Shown piece by piece: positions 49,530-63,649 of a stretch of DNA of 64,000 bases (position 1 is the first letter of the stretch; every line of letters starts with the position of its first letter). Where the stretch lies: positions 2,220,189 through 2,284,188 of the forward strand of contig VWZP01010941.1 of NCBI GenBank assembly GCA_013396995.1. The letters are read 5' to 3'. The translations under genes and the position numbers were made by a program. The DNA comes from Dicaeum eximium (lineage: Eukaryota > Chordata > Aves > Passeriformes > Dicaeidae). The notes under the pieces are model-generated. The model worked only from the letters and a program-made list of their open reading frames with translations. It made no database searches and was not told the origin of the DNA.

Positions 49530-52500
49530 CTTTTTCTAGCTGCTACTGTTCATATCCAACTACTTTCAGACAGGATAGCTAGCCACAATTTCCTTGATCT
49601 AACAGTACACTGGTAGCCTAATTTACTTTTCTCGTCTAATATATATAATTCAAATAGAACTATGACCACATCACATGTAATTTTGTTTTACTAGATTGCC
49701 ATTCTGCTTTCCTCTCTTGCTGTGCTCAGAAGGTCTTTGTAGCCAGCACATTCACTGATAAACAATATGCTGCTTTTTATTTCCCAAAATTTCTGTGTTC
49801 TGTCTGGCCTATGCTTACAGTACCAACTGGAAATACAAAGGAAGTTCTGTCTAGCCTACATTTACAATTTCAGCCTTTTAGTAACTCTTATCTTCTCAGT
49901 ATGAATTTTTTTTTTTCATTTGAATACTTTGGCATTAAATGTAATTAATTGCCAACGTAATTGCTCTGTAAGAATGCAGGGAGTTGCTCGTTCTTTTCCT
50001 ACAGGTTTTTGCTTTTCCTGTGACCAATGACAAAGAGCCTTTAGGCTTGCTCCACTTTCATTTTTCATCTAGATGCAGCCTTACTCATAGGCTTCGCAGC
50101 TCCTACAGCCCTTGCACAGTAAAAATTCAGAATAGTCTGATGCACACTTTCTCAATCTTTCAAAGTCACAAATTTATTCCCTTGAAAGACTAAGCCAGGA
50201 AAGTACAACTTTTCATACAGCACCACTACACATCAGCTGTTTCTTCTCCAGGTATCTTATTAACATGCTAAATATGCATATTTGATAGATTTAAAATACA
50301 TTTCAAAGCATTTCTAAGACTTTACACTGTTATTTTAAACCTACCATTAATCTGTCAACACACTGCTGAAATACAACTACAGTTTACTCTACATATGCTT
50401 TTCTTTTGGCTTCCTTTATTCAACTCTGTGATACAAAGAATACCCAGATATTCTGCTTTGAATTTGTTGTTCTTCAAGGTTTTGTTTTGCAAGACTCAGT
50501 TTACGATTCCTTGCAACGACATGAGACAATTTACTTTCAAAACTAAGCTCACTGTTCAAGTATAAAATGAAAGATTGCCTATGAAGTGAAAAATTCATTC
50601 TGATTCTATTACCCTGTCCCAGCAGCTGAATACTTTATCAAGGACTTTGTAAAGATCTTTCTTGATATTGAGATGTTGCACTTCATTTACAGAGCAAAAG
50701 GCACGTACTTATTACTGCCTAAGCACATGAGCATATCTGTCACCTATGTACAGAGACACTTGATTCTCTTTGCATGTTAATTGACTATTCACTTTCGAAA
50801 CTTCTCCCTCATTAAATTTAAATGCAAATCAATTATGCTCAACATTATTAAACTTCAAGCCTCTTTTCTCACACAGAGTAAAGCCACAGTCTCTGCAGTC
50901 AGTACTTTGTCTCCAACAGCCAAGATAAGCAGATGGTTAGGCAAGAGCTGCTGTATATAATACCATTATAGCTTCCAAATATTTTTAGCTCAGAGTCCTC
51001 CTAAGTCATATGTGATATCTATTTTCTAAACTTCAGTGGATTTCTCTTCCATGAATTTTCCTTGTCTTCCCTTCAGCTCCCATAAATCTTTAGCATTCAG
51101 GCTATCTCACTGTTGTTTTAATAAAAAGAGAATTCTGCATTTTCATTTTTACAAATGGGTATAAAGACCTGGCAAAAAAACAAAAGGCAAGGTTAGATAC
51201 CCAATGCAACTCTCACAGCAACTTCATGTTATCTCTTTCTCCATTCTGCCTTCAATTGGCTTTTTTCTGTTTTGCTTTGTCTTTTTTTTTATTGGCAGAC
51301 TAAAATTTTTGTGTTTTCCTCAAAGCTTCCCCTTCTAGCTCAGTTGTTCTGACTTTGCCTAAGAAACACTTTCTCAGGGATGAAAATAAAAGCCTCATGG
51401 TATTATTAATGATGGAAAGCTACTACAAGCATAAAGCATGCCTTTACAACTGTAATGTCATAGATGTTGCAAATACATACACTCAGCTCTAGCAACAAAG
51501 GTATATGTTTGCAGTTGTATCTACCCTAATAAAACACATGAAAGTTCAAGGCATGAAACCTTAAACAGCATCTTGCCTTCTCTCATTTTAGTTTTCTGAA
51601 ACTGAAGTAATTTTTCACAGATTTGACTTTCCTCTTTTGTCTGAAGACAATAGGATTCATGACTATGGAAGTATTTAATGGACTTTATACTTCATCAGTT
51701 ATTAATTCAATAATTCAGGGCAAACTCTGACCACATTTTAGTAGAATAGCAATTAGAACATTTAACCTTTTATATAAAAATACATGCCTGGTTATGGTAT
51801 CTAAGATTTTCGATAGTATCTAGTTCCATAAATAAAAAGAAGGCACTCATTTTACCATTCCTTGCAATCATCCTGTAACATCAGATTAAAGGACTGAAGA
51901 AACCTTAAAAGGCTATTCAAGTTCCAGGTTCAGCCACTGGAGAATTCCTTGAAGCGCAAGAAAAAAGGAAAATAAAGAGATACCATCTACCTTCAGCACA
52001 TTTTATCACAGATTGAGGAAGCAGAAAGAAGCTGCCAGAAGGTGGGTCAGAGAGTGTGAATGATGTAGTTTCCACACCTATGCTGAGCAAACATGAGCAG
52101 ATTGCCAGGGTTCAGACACCTCCCTAAATGGCCAACACATTCACAGCAGTAAAAAACCTGCACTTGCAGTTAAATTCTTCTTCTTTATTGCTTTGTCTCA
52201 GAGCTGCACACCAGGATTGCTCACATATTGTATCAAATGACAACACATTTAGAAACTTCTCATTTGGAGGAATTAGATAAAGCTTAGACTAAACGGTTAC
52301 ATTATTTACTATGGGCTTAGATACCGACTTGCACAAATACAATATAAAATTGACTTCTGTCCTACTTTATCCTTCCAAAACATTCAGCTGCAGAGATATG
52401 ATTACTCCAAATGTTTATATCTTACAAGACCAAAACCTGTATAACCAGTAGCTTTCTGAATATGCCCTAGATACAGTTTGGAATCCTTAGAATATGAATT

Positions 52501-53199
52501 TGAAAATAATCAGTAAAAGCAGTTACAAAGTTAGAAATCATAATGGTTCGCTTTTGTACATTTACGTTTGTAGAGTAAAGATATGAGGCAGAAGGCTTTA
52601 CATATCGTTCTTTTTAATAATAAATCACTCACAGTTTGCCAGTGATGCCCTAAAAAAGCCTTACAGGCTCTTTCTAAGGCACAGTTTTTACAAACTATTC
52701 TAAGGAATTTAAGAGCGCTATAGCAAAACAAGTGCTGTGCTTATTCCTCACTTAGTACCTTTGCAGAGCTGACATGATATATTAAGTAAGGATTAACTTG
52801 ACAAATGTAGTTTATATACCATCCATAAAACTGCTTAACCTTTTAAAAAATAGTATAGAAAAAAACCGCAACCCTGACTGCCAGTTGTCTTGGAGAACAT
52901 CTAAAATTTCTGTAAAAAAATATGAAATTATTCAGCTGTGAACAACTGTATTACAGCACAATGCTGTAGCCATAAAAGAAGAAAAATAAATACAGTAAGA
53001 ATATATCTCCTACACAGCCTTTGCTGTATCTTCAACACACAAAGCCCTCATAACTCAGTGATATATTCTCTCTCCTAGGGCAATAAGCAATTAAACACAT
53101 TCCTTCCTTGGTAACAGTAGGGAAAAAAAACCTACATGATTTTTAAAGGTATGAGAGTTTTAAGTTTCACAGTATCTGAGGACATACCTTTGCTGTAAA

Positions 53200-53680
53200 A
53201 TCCTAGAATTAATGGTTACTTTATCTGGTTTATCTCCTTGGTGCTCTGCATAAAGAAGCTATCCCAAATTTTGATTATTCTTATTTCCCTTTTCTGTATT
53301 AAGTCTAGCAGACATATCAGTGTGGAATAATCATATTCAAAGCATGGCCTATGTATGTCATAGATTTCTACCACAGAACAGTTAATATTTTATGTCATGA
53401 CCCTTTTCTATTAATACTCAACTCTATTTACTTTTTTGACACCTAGTGGAAACTGAATTGATGGCTTTACAGAAATGTCTATCAGAAGACTTTCCTGAGC
53501 ACTAATAGCTGATTTCAACTCAGGGTTGGGCTTTTTTGCATAAAGTTCTTTTATTCTTATGCATTACTTCACATTCCTGACAATGAGTTTCTATTTTAAT
53601 ACCCATTTGCTCAGTTTTTGAGATTCTTCTGACTCAAGACAGTGGTGAAATAAAGAGTCATCAGATTCGTATCACCACTA
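53200..53680 (-). mobile_element. Ancient CR1/L3-like LINE relic, antisense
   Basis: Recognised from the order of degenerate blocks typical of old amniote CR1/L3 elements on the complement strand: an aagcatggcc block, an attaatactcaactctattt block, ttttttgacacc, a ttcctgagcactaatagctg block and CCCATTTGCTCAGTTTTTGA followed by gattcttctgac. It is heavily diverged with no ORF. Ends are approximate. Confidence 0.6.
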
Positions 53681-55142
53681 GACTAGAGGAGGGGTTTTTT
53701 TCTGCAATCACTAAAATAATTTTATTGAAATATTACTATCAGCATTTATCAAAACTGAAATGACCATCTTCTAAACATCTGCCTATTTTGACTTAAAATG
53801 CCCCTCTTAAATTACATGCCAGTTAAGGTGGGCACTGCTTCCTTTTGGAGTTCTGCATGCATACAGTTGGGATTATCCTTGCTCAATTGAGGAAAGCATT
53901 AAAACATGTTTTTTATTGGCTCTAAGTGATAAGAAAGGAGCAACTCTGCAATGTATGTGTATTAAAACAGCCACTATGGAATAAAAATGTAAATCCACGT
54001 GTGAGATAACAGAATCATAATTACAAATATGTTGGTGAGTCCAGGGCCTATGTCAAAGGTTACCCATGCACTGACAATGAAGGTTACAAAGACAGCAAAC
54101 AGCTTTTTTAGAGACTGAACCCTTTCAGCAGACAGCTTGACATCCAAAGGTTTTCACTGTCACTCCAAGTGGGTAACTCTTACAAGGGTCTCTCATTTTC
54201 CATCTGAACTACAGCAATGGTCCCTTCTCTGCCCCTGCTCAATTACATCCATTTAGATACTTCTCAAAAGAGCATTTCCTTCTTTACTGTTTTGTCCAAG
54301 ACACCACTTTCCCTCCACCTTCCTATCACAGCAATCAAAACCACACCTATCAACATTCCCATTCCTTTATCAACAGGGTGGATTCACAGGCTGGTAGTGA
54401 GCCTTCAATCATTCTCTCTTTAATTTTGCAACAAGACTTCCCAGGTGAGGTTTCATTTGCAATTAAGTCATTTAATCTACAAAAAGAAGCAATCCCACTC
54501 CCCTGTAACTCTCAGGAACATAATTCCTATTTTTCCCATGCATTTGCTTTTGTATTCAATCCGACCTCACAGTGAGCTGATTTGGAAAACACAAGTCCTT
54601 ACAAAAGAGTCATTTTTCTTCCAGTTTAGCTTCCTAGACAGGCTCACTGTAATGGTGAAATAAGCACAAGTGCCAGTGGAAAACAGGGCCCACGACTTTG
54701 CACTTTGGTGACAGACAGTCCTTGGATCAGGTTTGCTGTAATGTGAAGCCCTTCTCTCAGGCTCCCCCTTATGCTTTGTAAGCCTAAGCAGCACAGGTAC
54801 TCCTCTTATCTTGGAACTCTAAACTTCCCTGCTGAGGTTAAAAATATTTCCTAACTGCTGCACAGGAACTAATTCCAACAGGTTGTTTCCATCTATCTAT
54901 ATTGCCCAGCTATAACCTGTATTATTCTGGAATTGTGAATGCTGGGGAAACATTCTTTATGTCTGTTTCCACACAGCAGAGGTCATAGCATCATGTTTTA
55001 CTCTATTTTCATTCTGGTTAACTGCTCACTTTAATATAAATCTGTTAAAATTCTATTGAAAACTTAACTGAAATCCAGCTGATACAAGTCTTCACTAACA
55101 GAATCTGAGGCACAAAGAGAGGCATCTGAGAGGAAAAAAACC

Positions 55143-55163
55143 CTGCAAACTTTCTGATTCGAA
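55143..55163. repeat. 21-mer shared with 49490-49510
   Basis: Exact 21-base match to the hairpin region. On the minus strand it begins GGGGTTCGAATC, close to an RNA polymerase III B-box (GGTTCGAnnCC), so both sites may be remnants of a tRNA-derived SINE. That origin is inference. Confidence 0.5.
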
Positions 55164-57949
55164 CCCCTGGGCTCTTTTTGACATCTCATCATGAAAAATA
55201 TGGTCAGTGAAGGTCAAAAAAGCAACAGTTGTCCACACTTCAGCAGAAGCTAATTTCTAAGTATTAGAAAAGCAATCTTTCCTTTCAAGGCAGTTGCAGG
55301 AGTGAACCAACCAGGGAAACCATGCTACAACCCACACAAAGGAAGGGCACATTTAAAGGAAGAGAAGTAAACAGAACTTAAATTGGAGCTCCTGCCACGT
55401 CTGCAAATCAGGCCTGCTGACAGAACAGACAGGATGGGAAGAAACGTCCACATGATTATTTGGTACAAGTCATATAACAAAACTATAGTGACACATGAAT
55501 CAAATCTGAAAATGGTACCAAGAATATTACACAGTAAGCTTCTCCAGAGCTCTCCTATTTCTCACTGTCTCCTGACTTTTTGGCATGGTTTCTTTGAGGG
55601 AATTTCTTTGGCCAAGTAAATACAGACATACAACAATCTAAAAGGTTTTTTAAAAGGGTAGCTGATCTAACTGCAACTAATTCAATTATGAGACCCACCC
55701 TAAAAGCAGAACATAAAGGTCTGATCACCAGAGTTACCTCTCAAGTGGAAAATCAATGAGACATGAGTCACACTGGATAAAAATGACAGTAACTGGCCTG
55801 CCTTTACCTCCAGAACCCAAAAGAGAGGCAAAACATTCTCTCGCTATAGTCAGAATTCTGATTGAAGAAAAAATAACTCTTCATGTAACAGGTGAATTTC
55901 CAATAAAACTGCTTCTGGGCTGGAATTAACCAGAGATATTTTCAGATCATGTAACTGAAATTCATCAATATTAAGAAGAAATTTGTTAGCTGTATTATTG
56001 GTGAGGGTTTTTTGGGGTTTTTTTTGAGGTGCAGTCAGAACAACAAAAGACTACCTATTAAGATCTTAAGACCAACAAATCAGTTCCTGTACACTTGTAT
56101 AATCTGAATGGTCCTGACAGCAAACTGTACTCCAAAAAACAATCCATTTATGAGAATAGAGGATTCACAAGGATTTGCAAAATTCACTTTGGTTCAACAA
56201 TTCAGACCTCCAAAATACATGTCAAGAAATCTGAAAAAGACAGACTTCACTTTGGGATGGGGGAGGTGTGGGAAGCTTTATTGCACTAGGACATCATACA
56301 AGGAGTGAATGTTTCTCATTGCCCTGTGCAGCACTGGCTGTCAGATAGCAGGTGTGTGAAGAACCTTTTTCATCTGAAGTATTTTAGGAATCCTCTTAAC
56401 AAAGGATCACTGAATTCGCATGATCCAGAAAAACTCTCACCTGACCTCACTTAAAGAGAAATTATGTAACTACACTTTATTCTGTTAGAAACCACTTCCT
56501 CACAGATGGATTTAAAACTATCCACACACATGAAAAGTAATTGCACTAGAGCAGCCTCTACAATAATACTGTGAATAAAGGTTTTTTTTTTCAGTTTTTC
56601 TGCCTTTTTTAGAATGCACTGAATATAGCAGAATTTCCAGAAAACTGATGCAATAAACAACACAATTCCACTGAAAATAAAACACTAGTAAAAAATTTTT
56701 TTAAAACCCCATATGCTATACTGGCTTCTCATTTTGCCTATTTTCCTAAGGGTAAATAAATAAACAGACCTGAACCAAACGCAATCAGAAATGTTGACAA
56801 GTGAGGATTGAGAAGACCTGAGAACATCTAGTTAGCTTCTTTTTCCTGAAGTCTAGCTTTAAAGGAAACCCCCAAAGAACAGTGCTGGCAGAATAGCAAG
56901 GCACAGAAATATTGTAAAATCTTTTCAAGTGACAATTAGACAGATTAGCTACTAACAAAAGCAATAAAATCATGTATCCCTAACCAGTGAAACTTGCTGC
57001 TAGTTATAATCTGACTTTGAGAGACATGTACACAGAAAGCACGAGTAAATGAAAAGAAGGTAATGGGTGGAAAAAAACCCCATGTACTAATATATTCTAA
57101 TTTCAAAATGATTAATAAGATCCAATTTTTGAAGTTACTTTTTTTTTTTTTACATTGGAAACAGGAAAATAACCCGAAGCAAACAAACCACAGCACCTGT
57201 TGAAACATTAACAGCTTTCTACTCCAAATCTTTAGTCAGTCACCACCTGTACACTGCTCCAGTCAACTCTGCAGGAACTGCTGCTCCAAACTCCAGGTTA
57301 AAGCAGCCTTTTCCAGGCAGCTCTGTCTGACAACTGCATCTCAGTTCCAGCTCTTCAGGTAGAGCTTAAGGAATAGGTGCTTCTGCCTAAGACTTAAGCC
57401 TTTGTGCCCTTACTACATGAGATATCGTGATCCCTTTATAACAGGCTACAAAAAAGCCTCTGTACTGCAGTGATACAGAGAAGGAAAATCCCTGGAAGAC
57501 TTAAAATACTTGAGAAAGGGAACAAATTCCTTTTCTGACATCAGTCTAACATGGTGAGCAGTGTTTGCATTCTTCCTTTAGTGATTTCCAGGTTTATATA
57601 AGCTAACACTACACCAGGACCTAAACCCAGTGCCCTGTCAGTTACCAACACTTCATTTCTCGATGGTTTAGTCACAATTTCCCACCAACCTCAACAAAGA
57701 TAATGCTGATAACCTCTGCAGTGGAAGTACACATAAAGTTTAATCCATATAACTGGTGAGATGGAAAAATGTGCTAAAAGTCTAATTACAATTATGCATT
57801 TTATGTAAATCCTCTACACTCTTTTTTAAATCATGGAGAATGTGACATTTGTTTCACTTTAACTCTTTCCCTAATTCCAGAGCATAAACATATGTGACAC
57901 AAAGCCTGTCCTTCACTTGCCCTTAACCCTGAGGCAGCTTTGTCAAATT

Positions 57950-58010
57950 TCAAAAATCAGAAATGCTTGAACAAGGTCACATAGGATGTAGGCAGTTGAT
58001 TTTGAATAGA
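57950..58010 (-). mobile_element. Possible MIR SINE relic, antisense
   Basis: TTGAACAAGGTCACATAGGA then tgtaggcagttgattttgaa resembles the complement of the MIR core (CTTGCCCAAGGTCACACAGC and on). Short and diverged. Confidence 0.4.
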
Positions 58011-58379
58011 AAAAAAGCAGAATAAGCCATTAAACTGAATTTAGTTCAAAAAGTTCTATCAAATTCTTCAGTACTTTTAACTCTAAAAAGCTTTAACTAA
58101 TTTGTATCAAGGCTAGCTCTTTCAGTTTAATCAAATATTTTTAAATCACCCAAAAGAGTCTCAAAGGAAAAATTTTGTATAAAACTAGTATATGTAATAG
58201 ACAGGACACATTTCTGTTCAAGCTTATTTATACTGCTATTAAATAGCAATGGGCATAAAATACTGAAATCTACTCCTAATACATGGAACACAAACCCATT
58301 TTAAATAACAATATATTTATATAACAAACCCTTCAGGAACCTTTAGCCTTTGTCAGTGGTGATTAACCCTCAACATACA

Positions 58380-58485
58380 CGTCTCAGATATTAACTGTAA
58401 TCTCAATTTTACAGAGAGGAGAAGTTGCATGGTGTGCTCCATTTCAGAGCCTGCAATGCACCTGACTCCCCGGCTCATTAGAATT
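58380..58485 (-). mobile_element. Possible second MIR/L2-type relic, antisense
   Basis: A caattttacagagagg block followed by a gagcctgcaatgcacctgac block follows the order of a complemented MIR. The similarity is weak. Confidence 0.3.
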
Positions 58486-58849
58486 TATCTTCTGAGCTTT
58501 GCTTCTCTTGGATGAAGTCTTATGAAAGACTTTGACTCTAGCTCAGTTTCTTTCTTTTACATCACTAAAACCAGCTAAAGACAAGTCAAAGATATTAAAT
58601 CTACAATGAATGCTCTATTAAAGTTATCTTCAATATTACATTACAGATGGCTTTAATAAATACTATATAAAAACCCTTTAATTAATATATTTGGTAGAGA
58701 TTTTTATTAAATCTTACAACAGTTACAACTATTTTTTTCCTCCACCATGTTGTTTTACTGTTTTAAATCATGGCCAGCAACATTACAAAAATCTAAAAGT
58801 AATGAGAGATTAATGCTAAAAAGTCATCTTACCTCCTATGCCAAGGACA

Positions 58850-59640
58850 GAAAACTACACCTCAATCACCTCTAAAAGGAGGTTATTTAACCTTTTCTAA
58901 AGCACTTTCAGTAATAGATATCCCATTACTTCCCTCAGATATATAACCCTGTGATTATCTGTCCTGGATAGATAATCCTTCCTGGAGCTGGAAAGTTTTT
59001 CCTGACATAAAAATCTCTTTTTGTGCTGCTTAGGACTATTATTTCTTATCCCACCTAGAGAGAACAGTTTATTACATTATTTTCTATTGCAAACTTTACC
59101 ACATTTGAAACCTATTATTATGGCTCCCCATCTCTGCTAAAGACTAAACAAGAACAATTCTTTCAGCCCTTCCTTAAAGGTCATTATTGAAACTCTTCTC
59201 TAAATACTCTCAGCTGGTCCAAATCAGTTGGAAGCAGAGGAACAAGAACAGAGCCACTGCCTCGTCTGAGGCCTCACACCCAGTGCTGCAGAGCAACTTC
59301 CCTCTCACACACCAACAATCCTGTCCAGAAATCCCAGTGACACTCCCGGGTTTTCACACAATTGTCACGACTCCACTGTGTTCATTTTGTGATACAGATG
59401 CTTATTTACACAAGTTGGCTGTTGCCCAGCCAAGTGTTTCTCGTGTTTACATTTATTATTTCTACCCAAAGGTACTGTTTTGTGTTTCCCTTTACTGAAC
59501 TGCATCCCATACAGTTCAGGTCATTCATCCAGTTTTCTAAGACTATTCACACTAATGCTTATACTCACTCCCAGATTTGTCCTGTCCAAGCAATCAGTAA
59601 ATCTGCTTTATTCTATCACCAAGGCCACACAATGAAAAAA
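58850..59640 (-). mobile_element. Ancient CR1-like LINE relic, antisense, about 0.8 kb
   Basis: A long series of blocks in CR1 order on the complement strand: a cattacttccctcagatat block, GGAAAGTTTTTCCTGACATA, a tatttcttatccca block, a tatggctccccatctctgct block, ctaaacaagaacaattcttt, a cttcctta/aggtcat block, actcttctctaaatactctc, a gaggcctcac block and CCCTTTACTGAACTGCATCC then a cattcatccagttttct block. Short ORFs here (59187-59643) are decayed element sequence, not genes. Ends are approximate. Confidence 0.75.
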
Positions 59641-61276
59641 TAAACAGGAATAAATTCAGAAAACACAACTGCACAAGACACTCATGCCTTCAATGTGATA
59701 TGTTCTTATAACGTTTATTTAATAAGTAATTAAGCAGCAAGGCAAAACTTCTCTGACAGCATCTATCTTTGGTGTTTCCAGACTCCTTGTCTGTGGCAAT
59801 AACATTCTTAACTTCAACAATACTGCACAGGCAGAGCATGTTTCAAGCACAAACATACACAGGAGGCTCTGTCACTCTCCTCCCTCTTTAATTCATTTCT
59901 GTGTGACACAGTAACCCAGTTGCATAGCTTCTCCAATTTGCAATTTGGGCTATCTCCCTGTTTTTCACTCCTAAACTAGATATAGTTCAGAGATACTCCA
60001 ATTCACACAAAAAACCCTGTACCACCAGCTCTGAAAAAATCAGCTCTCATGTACATATATATAAGCTAATAAAACTAAAACATCAACAAAAAGCAGGATG
60101 TTATCATTTATGTACCAACAGGTAAACTCACAGGAACACTCCTTTCCTCTCTGACTTTCAAATTTTCTAACTGAAGTGTTTTTAACAAAATTAGAATCAT
60201 CCTTTTTAGTCAAAAAAATTTAGCTACTTCTCATAACAAGAGACTATTAAAATCCCACTTCTCTACTACTAACATCTAAAGATGAGATTTTACACTTCTT
60301 ACTCATACTTTGTCAGCACATATACACCCCCCAATCAAAACAAGTATTTGTGTTTAAATACTGTATTTAAATCTGAACTACTAAAAACATCTTTAAAATC
60401 CTGGACAATCAAATTGTCTATCTTGCCAACATTCATAGTCCTATGTCCTGTGATGAGGTTCAAAAGTCCAGAAAAACTGGAGAGCACTTAACAGCCATCT
60501 AAAGCACTGCTACAAGGGGAATCAACTCTATCCTGCAGCAACAAGAGACAAAGCAGTCAGCTGTACGCAAAGCAAAAATACTGAAATTCAGTATCAGGTA
60601 AAACTTTAAGCATGGGGTGGGTGATGGAGCTGCTGAAACAACCAACACAAGGAGCAACTCTGCCATCAGAGGGAATGATCCCACTGCACTTCCAAAGGGC
60701 AGAGGATTGGACTCACTGAGCTTTAAGTACTTCTGTCTTTTACTGAATTCATTATAAGAACCAAAACACTGAAGTAACTTTAAAGAACAGTTATTGTAAG
60801 TTAAGCTACTAAGCCTTTGGATGGAAGATACAACCAATTGCCTGTATAAAGGAAAGCAATTAAATGCAAACTGTTAACTAATACTCAAATTTTGAACACA
60901 AACCATATAAAGTATCTACCTACTGCCTACAAACCCCAAGTATTTTGATCACAAAGCTGCACTCCATATGGGAACCTTTTTAAATGTCTTTTTGTTTGAA
61001 ACACAAGTGTCCAGTAAGACCACAACATTTAATGTTCAGCTCTACATTTCTGAAGTGTCTTTTAGAGTTACTCAAACAGAAGGAAGGCTTTCAGAAAACT
61101 GAAACTACCATGATGGTTCCTCTACAACCACAGCAATTTTTCAACCACAAACCATATTTACAGTGTTCTTAAAACTGGAACAATATACCCTTAAGTGTTA
61201 GAGTAAAGTTTACCAGGAGCAAATTCTTATCCTCAGCAGCTTGACTTCCAGCAAAGAACACTTAATTTGGAAACTA

Positions 61277-61325
61277 AAAAAAAAAAAGAAAACAAAAAAA
61301 CCAACCAAACAAACAAAAAAACCCT
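61277..61325. repeat. A-rich low-complexity tract
   Basis: Runs of A interrupted by C and G (aaaac / caaa units). Similar tracts lie at about 61722-61760 and 61968-61995. Confidence 0.85.
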
Positions 61326-63649
61326 CACTACAGAAGTGAGAAAGTTTCTCAGTTTCTTCAACTTCACTCACGCCTACAGAAGTGGCAGAATTTTTCTTCT
61401 TTAAGGTTTTTAAGTACAAGGGCTACAAATATCTGTCTGGAATAATCCAATTAGTTTTAAACCAACCTGAGAGAAAGGGAACAATAGGTCCTACAGCACT
61501 GCATTTCTAGAGCTGTGAGTGCTATCTATATATATGGATGCAAGTGCCAAATACTTGCTGAATAAATTCTCTCTTGCAAATTTGGTTCCTTATGACCAGA
61601 GAGACTTGTATCATCAGATCCACACAATGCAAAGACTTCAGAAAAAAACAAAACAAAGCAAACCACAATAGATTAGTCCCAGAGATCTTAAAGAGGGGTT
61701 TGGAAATCTGAAAGGTAATTTAAAAGAAAAAACAAAACAAAACAAGAAAAAAAAGCACATCTGGAAGAAGGGCAGACTGCAAAGACTTCTGTTCCAGCTT
61801 CCTCAGTACTTTTAGAAACGTTAAGAAACACATTTCTTATTTCCCTTATGGTAAAAGAGCAGAGTATAAATCTTTCCACTTTGTATCAACCACACAACTA
61901 TTATTGATCAGAAGTTAACCTAAGTACCCAAAATTATCTGGAAGAACCAGATACAGACAAATGGACCAAAAAACCCAACCAACCAAAAAAACCTACAAGA
62001 ACTTCAAGTCTCCTGGAAATACTGGGAGTGCAAAGCCTTCATTCTGTATGAGACTAAGGAAAGCATATCTCACTATGTAATCTCACTTCACAAGTATGTT
62101 GGAATCACTGATAAACATCAGAGCAGTCACATGCTGTTCAGCTGTAGAACAAAAGCCCTTATTAGGACACATTCCCAAATTCTGTGAAATAAAGATCTAG
62201 TTATTTTTGCACATTAAATCCATAATAACACTGAGCCAAAGAATCCTATTTGCTATTTCTCTTTTTCCAGAAATGTTAAAATTTATGAGACAAGACATAT
62301 GATTGAGCTCCATCACTAAATACTTCGATAACTAAGCTATTTACTACAGCCTCTCACTAAGTAATTATACACTTGGAGTATGCAGGGCAAAGGAAAAATC
62401 ATTTCACTTAACAGTGGTACGACTGAGAATTGCAGCAACTACCCATGATAGACTAAACAGCCAGAAACTTAAATTATCAGCAGTATTTCAATGTAAGGTC
62501 ATTCACTGCTGCTCCTTACTGACACACATGGTTGCACTGTGCACTCCTTCACAAAAAGCCTTTAAATTCAAGCCTGTAAATTCAAGGCACAGAATTCTTT
62601 TGTGGAATAAACATAACAGTGCTGGAAAAAGCCTGAAACCAAAGTTGTTTAGGTTCTTAATGACTTGCTAGAAGTCACATGTCAAAGTGACTTAACTGCT
62701 AAGCCCTTCTAAGGTAATGGGAAGTTTCTTCAGTTCAGTGACAATTTTCACCTGATAGTTATTTTTTTGAACATTTTTCCCACATACTCTTTAAAGAAAC
62801 GTATTTTTCTCCCCTGGTGTTTAACACACACCATGTTTTTTCCCTCACACTTTTTTCCACTTCTGTTGAAGCAAATATTACTACTATTAATGCAAAAGAC
62901 ATTACAGTAAGATTAAAAGATGCTTCAAAACAAACCACAACAGTACCTTGTCAACTTCTTTGCTGAAAAGTTACTCTTGCTTATGTAAAGAATCACATTT
63001 TTTTAACCCCAAACCTACCAGTCCCTACTGATACCAGTCCTTGGAGCAGTTAGCATGGAAAGCTAATATCTAACCACAGGTTAGAAATACACCCGAAAAT
63101 CGTGTTCTTAAGAGGTTGCACAAGTCAATATTTAATGGCAAATACAGGGTACATGTAAAGCTTCACTTAAAAGCCTCAGTAAACAATCACTACGTAGTGA
63201 TTAGTACAGCATAATGACAATATCAATGGAAAAGATGCAAATATATGCACAACCACGGAAGAACTACTACAGGTTTTTTAATAAAAACTGGAAACATTAT
63301 TTACAAAATAAAATTTGGAATGTCAAAGTCTCGAGAACATATTATTAAAAAAAAATTTAGTCTCTGTTATGTGTTAGCCTAGAAGCAGATTAGTAAAATA
63401 CTCCAAGACTACAAAAACTGCCAACGTTACTGGATAATAACAAGGACAGAATACAAAACACCGTAAGGAAGAAGAGGAACCATATGCTCCCCCTTAAAAG
63501 AGATCAGGATTAGGAGACAAAGGGAATATTGCTGAGCTGGGACACTTGGATACGACCGCAATTAATTTTTCTAAATCCAAGAGAAAACAAAACTGCACGT
63601 TACAAGTCAGTGGTATAACGGGACATTTATCACAGGCTCCATGGAGAGC

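Larger units (their letters stand above)
38021..63640 (-). other. ZZZ3: ZZZ3 5' UTR intron(s)
   Basis: About 25.6 kb between the first coding exon and the CpG island. Human ZZZ3 transcripts have several noncoding first exons as I recall, so one or more probably lie here. Nothing in the sequence alone lets me place them. The interval holds four CR1-like relics, two possible MIR relics, an ATATAAACAT short tandem repeat, a hairpin near 49.5 kb and several A-rich tracts (for example 61277-61325, 61722-61760). No coding exon was recognised on either strand. Confidence 0.7.

Noticed and set aside
59187..59643. Overlapping 103- and 93-codon ORFs on the plus strand
   Set aside because: They lie inside a decayed CR1-like element read antisense and have no protein features.
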